Source: CBFDCQ01 sp965603355
Lineage (GTDB): Bacteria; Hydrogenedentota; CAZGCA01; CBFDCQ01
DNA: 16,476 nucleotides
Direction: 5' to 3'
Assembly: GCA_965603355.1 (NCBI GenBank)
Contig: CBFDCQ010000069.1
Span: 1 to 16,476 of the forward strand
Below, piece by piece: positions 15,401-16,476 of this stretch (position 1 is its first letter; the number at the start of each line of letters is the position of its first letter). The notes under the pieces were generated by a model. That model searched no databases and was not told the DNA's origin. It saw only the letters and a list, made by a program, of their open reading frames with translations. Position numbers and translations under genes: made by a program.

Positions 15401-15705
15401 GCTTTGCCAGCCTCTATATTCTTGTATCTTTCGACTTCTACCGGAATGACAATTTCGGGACTAACAAACACTGTGACGTCAGGTCTTCGCGAACCTTTGG
15501 AAGTTCTCTCTTCCAAGAACTCGTACTCTCTTTCTTGGAGTGTTGTTGAGTTGAGACCCACTCTTAGCGCAAAGACTTCAGGTGATTTAAGAACGTCTTT
15601 TACGAATACCTGAACACCGGTACCCACTTCTGATTGCTCATAGAAAGACCGTTCCTTGCGCCATTTGTTCCAGAGCTCTCGGACAGATAGAGGTCTACTA
15701 GCCAT
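12475..15705 (-). CDS. Single-chain type IIG restriction-modification enzyme (Eco57I/TaqI-like N6-adenine methylase)
   Basis: Protein of 1076 residues combining nuclease, adenine-N6 methylase and target recognition in one chain, as in type IIG systems. Positions use ATG 15705, which has AGGAG 6 nt upstream; a TTG two codons earlier touches the ribosome binding site. The nuclease region at about 70-130 has PDVTVF (75-80), then IPVEVERYKN around 87-96, resembling HSDR_N-type PD-(D/E)xK folds but with E-x-E where Lys is usual, and YGILTDGYTWRFY (115-127). The methylase has KGQYFTDPAVVNFML (354-368), motif I DPSCGSGTF (393-401), FGLDIGEFPLYLAEMN (433-448) and motif IV NPPY (549-552). The TaqI_C-like specificity part lies at about 790-910 (CKIIWRTKNP, LLCLLNSRVN). 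No partner subunit is needed or present. Composition is AT-richer than the neighbours, suggesting horizontal transfer. Recognition sequence unknown. Confidence 0.93.
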   Translation of the reverse strand: MASRPLSVRELWNKWRKERSFYEQSEVGTGVQVFVKDVLKSPEVFALRVGLNSTTLQEREYEFLEERTSKGSRRPDVTVFVSPEIVIPVEVERYKNIEAGKAQLLLYQSDLDKKYGILTDGYTWRFYNNNIYSEQNLKDILQNTDKFLEFWREYTKPEKYYLSFFEEQGQLSLLKGAHELPVEENRQLFFEDMTKLISSFTLKLDIEGYLKQLPEKEKSKRAIEITYAYIIQFVLYKTLVDNEFDDFRSKYKSLVRKIHEYLQTDRFKDVLGCIEGISTKISKNIYRPFSEEQEFITQTVIDLYHKPSNELHDVSPWLDIFIFIKKYSFADVRNEIFGYIYENYLTALYEQQKKGQYFTDPAVVNFMLDQVGYIPRAIRKRLDDDRDKISLVDPSCGSGTFLYSAVNTIIRAFGDDSKQTAKRIENLVNKNIFGLDIGEFPLYLAEMNILMRMLPLIVNEKYNNPVDKKIKVFKTRDSIAEFMDTSLRIHDIGAAAQKHKGQEFFAFEKELDIGYSSYVRDERDLEEMKRSLEQRPRCPRRRFDFVIGNPPYVGYNECSTQGIPVFGLLKKKEVKLNDVYGVNLHSIPSRQKKYAPKPNLYAFFIALGLALLKDNGKLCYIIPQTVLTASDLDVVRYHLAKFTTIEKIIILTGKMFVGRGIKQNKPVTTSSLIFVARRALPRNSHKVKINYYEDPNDQIEACLQNISKGRKVRKTTVPQKTLLERVENWNFIKHPKAILDFMDKYDQNTQDIAVYYNHNLAERQFQSRFYIDGGGKINDHLISRDSDCGYEIFDYKKNDYDRLTISPGREYYPRNGDITFPHGSQGVVTFQQECKIIWRTKNPVRFQFCDRELLLVNNQSLVISSNNREEIVYLLCLLNSRVNRLILEKNLFQKNEQAFLVAITPIKTFVRVPQIRQDNQHIKKEIVKRAEEMLRFEAIKLGDLVDFSAVMRQRFDTLSVKGNNLVLCKDGKESKLRLKTKKSLAQKTLLEWYSSSELKLSQREILLSELRSLPVIDVEKQSALSHYVDDLVFALYFHIPLPNIGLNNAREINQTCRKSRFYKVLASSSEFSGDTR

Positions 15706-15731
15706 TCTCAACTCCTAGAAACTGAGGGAAT

Positions 15732-15759
15732 GTAGAATAAGTATATCATGATTCAAGGG
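15732..15759. repeat. 28-bp direct repeat, copy 2
   Basis: Matches 12181-12208 at 25 of 28. On the minus strand it holds TGATATACT, an extended -10 (TGn then TATACT, 5/6 match to TATAAT). A transcript start near 15733 would leave a leader of about 28 nt before the restriction gene's ATG. No good -35 lies 17 nt upstream, as is usual for extended -10 promoters. Together the copies bracket the restriction gene in direct orientation. Confidence 0.7.
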
Positions 15760-16057
15760 ACGTTGGGGATAGTCACCGTTTTTCGCCCTGTTGTGTGGCC
15801 CGGCGGATCTGTACGTGTTTGTGCCCGCAACGCGCACACAGACTGCTCGTCCTCAGGTTCACTGACTCTCTGAGGCCATCATACGCAATGCGCGCAGATC
15901 AGTCAACCCTTTTATGTCCTCTCCCGTCAGAAAACGATGTCCCCCGAACTGCCGACACACAAGGCGCGGTAGAATGTGATAATTGAAGACCTGCCCCCTT
16001 GAGATCAAGCATATTGAATTCTAGTCACTCAACAGTGAACCATCCACTGATAGGCCA
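15760..16057. other. Intergenic region upstream of the restriction enzyme
   Basis: No gene I can support. Two short inverted repeats occur, CCTCAG...CTGAGG (15851-15875, 13-nt loop) and TCACT-CAAC-AGTGA (16025-16038). The second is 20 nt beyond the amidinotransferase stop and may be a weak terminator for it, but it has no T-run. Confidence 0.5.
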
Positions 16058-16476
16058 CTAATAACCGGGAATCTGTTTCGGGAAGTAATCCTCGCAGGTT
16101 CCCTCTCGATACACGTCCAGCGTGGTACAGTGCAGAGCCCCACCAAACGGTATCACGTGCTCGTACGGAATCGGGACAACCTCCATCCCGAGCTTATTCA
16201 GCTGCTCCATGTAAGCCGTCTCGTGCGCTTCCACACAGATCGTGTTCGGCCCGAGCGAAAGGGTGTTCATGGAGATCCACGACGTATCGCCGTAAGGTCC
16301 GAAAAGGCGACATCCGGCTTTATGCACATATGTCGGTTTCGCCGCCGGAATCAGTTCCCAGTCGTTCATCTTGAACAGCTTCAGCGCCTCCTCGGTGATC
16401 GGAGGCCACTCAGGATTGTAGACCGCCAGCCCCGGCCGCAACGGCAGCATGTTCACGTCGATGTGCCACGGGTGAA
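16058..16476 (-). CDS. Amidinotransferase (glycine/inosamine-phosphate type), N-terminus beyond window
   Basis: The last 139 codons of an amidinotransferase, an enzyme moving the amidino group of arginine to an amine acceptor (glycine in the AGAT family, scyllo-inosamine 4-phosphate in aminoglycoside pathways). The frame is open from the right edge. Visible are HPWHID (the catalytic His, codon 16463-16465), LPLRPGLAVYNPEWP, SWISMNTLSLGPNTICVEAH and GGALHCTTLDVYREG, whose Cys (codon 16127-16129) is the nucleophile that forms the amidino-enzyme intermediate. The order and spacing match mitochondrial AGAT closely near its C-terminus. The third catalytic residue, Asp, and the true start lie outside the window. 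An in-frame GTG at 16456 is inside the conserved region and is not the start. The acceptor substrate cannot be decided from this part. Confidence 0.88.
   Translation of the reverse strand, partial: HPWHIDVNMLPLRPGLAVYNPEWPPITEEALKLFKMNDWELIPAAKPTYVHKAGCRLFGPYGDTSWISMNTLSLGPNTICVEAHETAYMEQLNKLGMEVVPIPYEHVIPFGGALHCTTLDVYREGTCEDYFPKQIPGY

Noticed and set aside
15795..15986. 63-codon plus-strand frame in the intergenic region
   Set aside because: Cys/Arg-rich composition, no ribosome binding site or domain; likely chance.

Overview
The window looks like a piece of a bacterial chromosome from a PVC-superphylum-like lineage (Planctomycetota, Lentisphaerota, Hydrogenedentota or similar). This is an inference from gene content: a Tat-exported Gfo/Idh/MocA oxidoreductase, an ECF sigma factor with a huge membrane/extracytoplasmic C-terminal extension, and a DUF4173-type membrane protein. 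There are no rRNA or tRNA genes and no CRISPR array that I can see. Most of the DNA is moderately GC-rich; the restriction-modification gene (about 12.5-15.7 kb) is visibly AT-richer.

Layout. (1) Positions 1-1214, minus: a Tat-signal Gfo/Idh/MocA oxidoreductase whose C-terminus runs off the left edge. (2) Positions 1479-4719, plus: a sigma70-type promoter (TTGACA-17-TATAGT) drives a three-gene unit. It encodes a six-helix membrane protein, a winged-helix regulator overlapping it by 26 nt, and a DUF4173-like polytopic membrane protein with an extra C-terminal jelly-roll domain. A palindrome, CTTTGCAATGCAAAG, lies between genes two and three, and a 13/15 match covers the -35 box of the promoter, so the unit is probably autoregulated. 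(3) Positions 4902-8527, plus: an ECF sigma factor fused to a transmembrane helix and about seven carboxypeptidase-regulatory-like beta-sandwich repeats, then a small membrane protein. (4) Positions 8629-9861, plus: an exported S41-type serine protease. (5) Positions 9868-12133, minus: an unusually long nucleoside diphosphate kinase and, upstream of it, a secreted protein with an RTX-like C-terminus. (6) Positions 12475-15705, minus: a single-chain type IIG restriction-modification enzyme. (7) Positions 16058-16476, minus: the C-terminal part of a glycine/inosamine-phosphate-type amidinotransferase, cut by the right edge.

Two non-coding structures stand out. First, two integron attC-like sites about 60 bp long (4661-4721 and 8544-8603) lie in the same orientation as the plus-strand genes. 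The first encodes the last 19 residues and the stop codon of the DUF4173 protein. They bracket the sigma factor fusion and the small membrane protein like a very large gene cassette; no integrase is in the window. Second, a 28-bp near-identical direct repeat (12181-12208 and 15732-15759, 25/28) flanks the restriction enzyme and lies just upstream of two different minus-strand genes. It may be a shared promoter/operator or a dispersed repeat.

The most unusual protein is the sigma-factor fusion. The sigma domains would be cytoplasmic and tethered by one helix to an extracytoplasmic beta-sandwich array. An exported protease is encoded just downstream, which suggests, without proving, control by proteolytic release.
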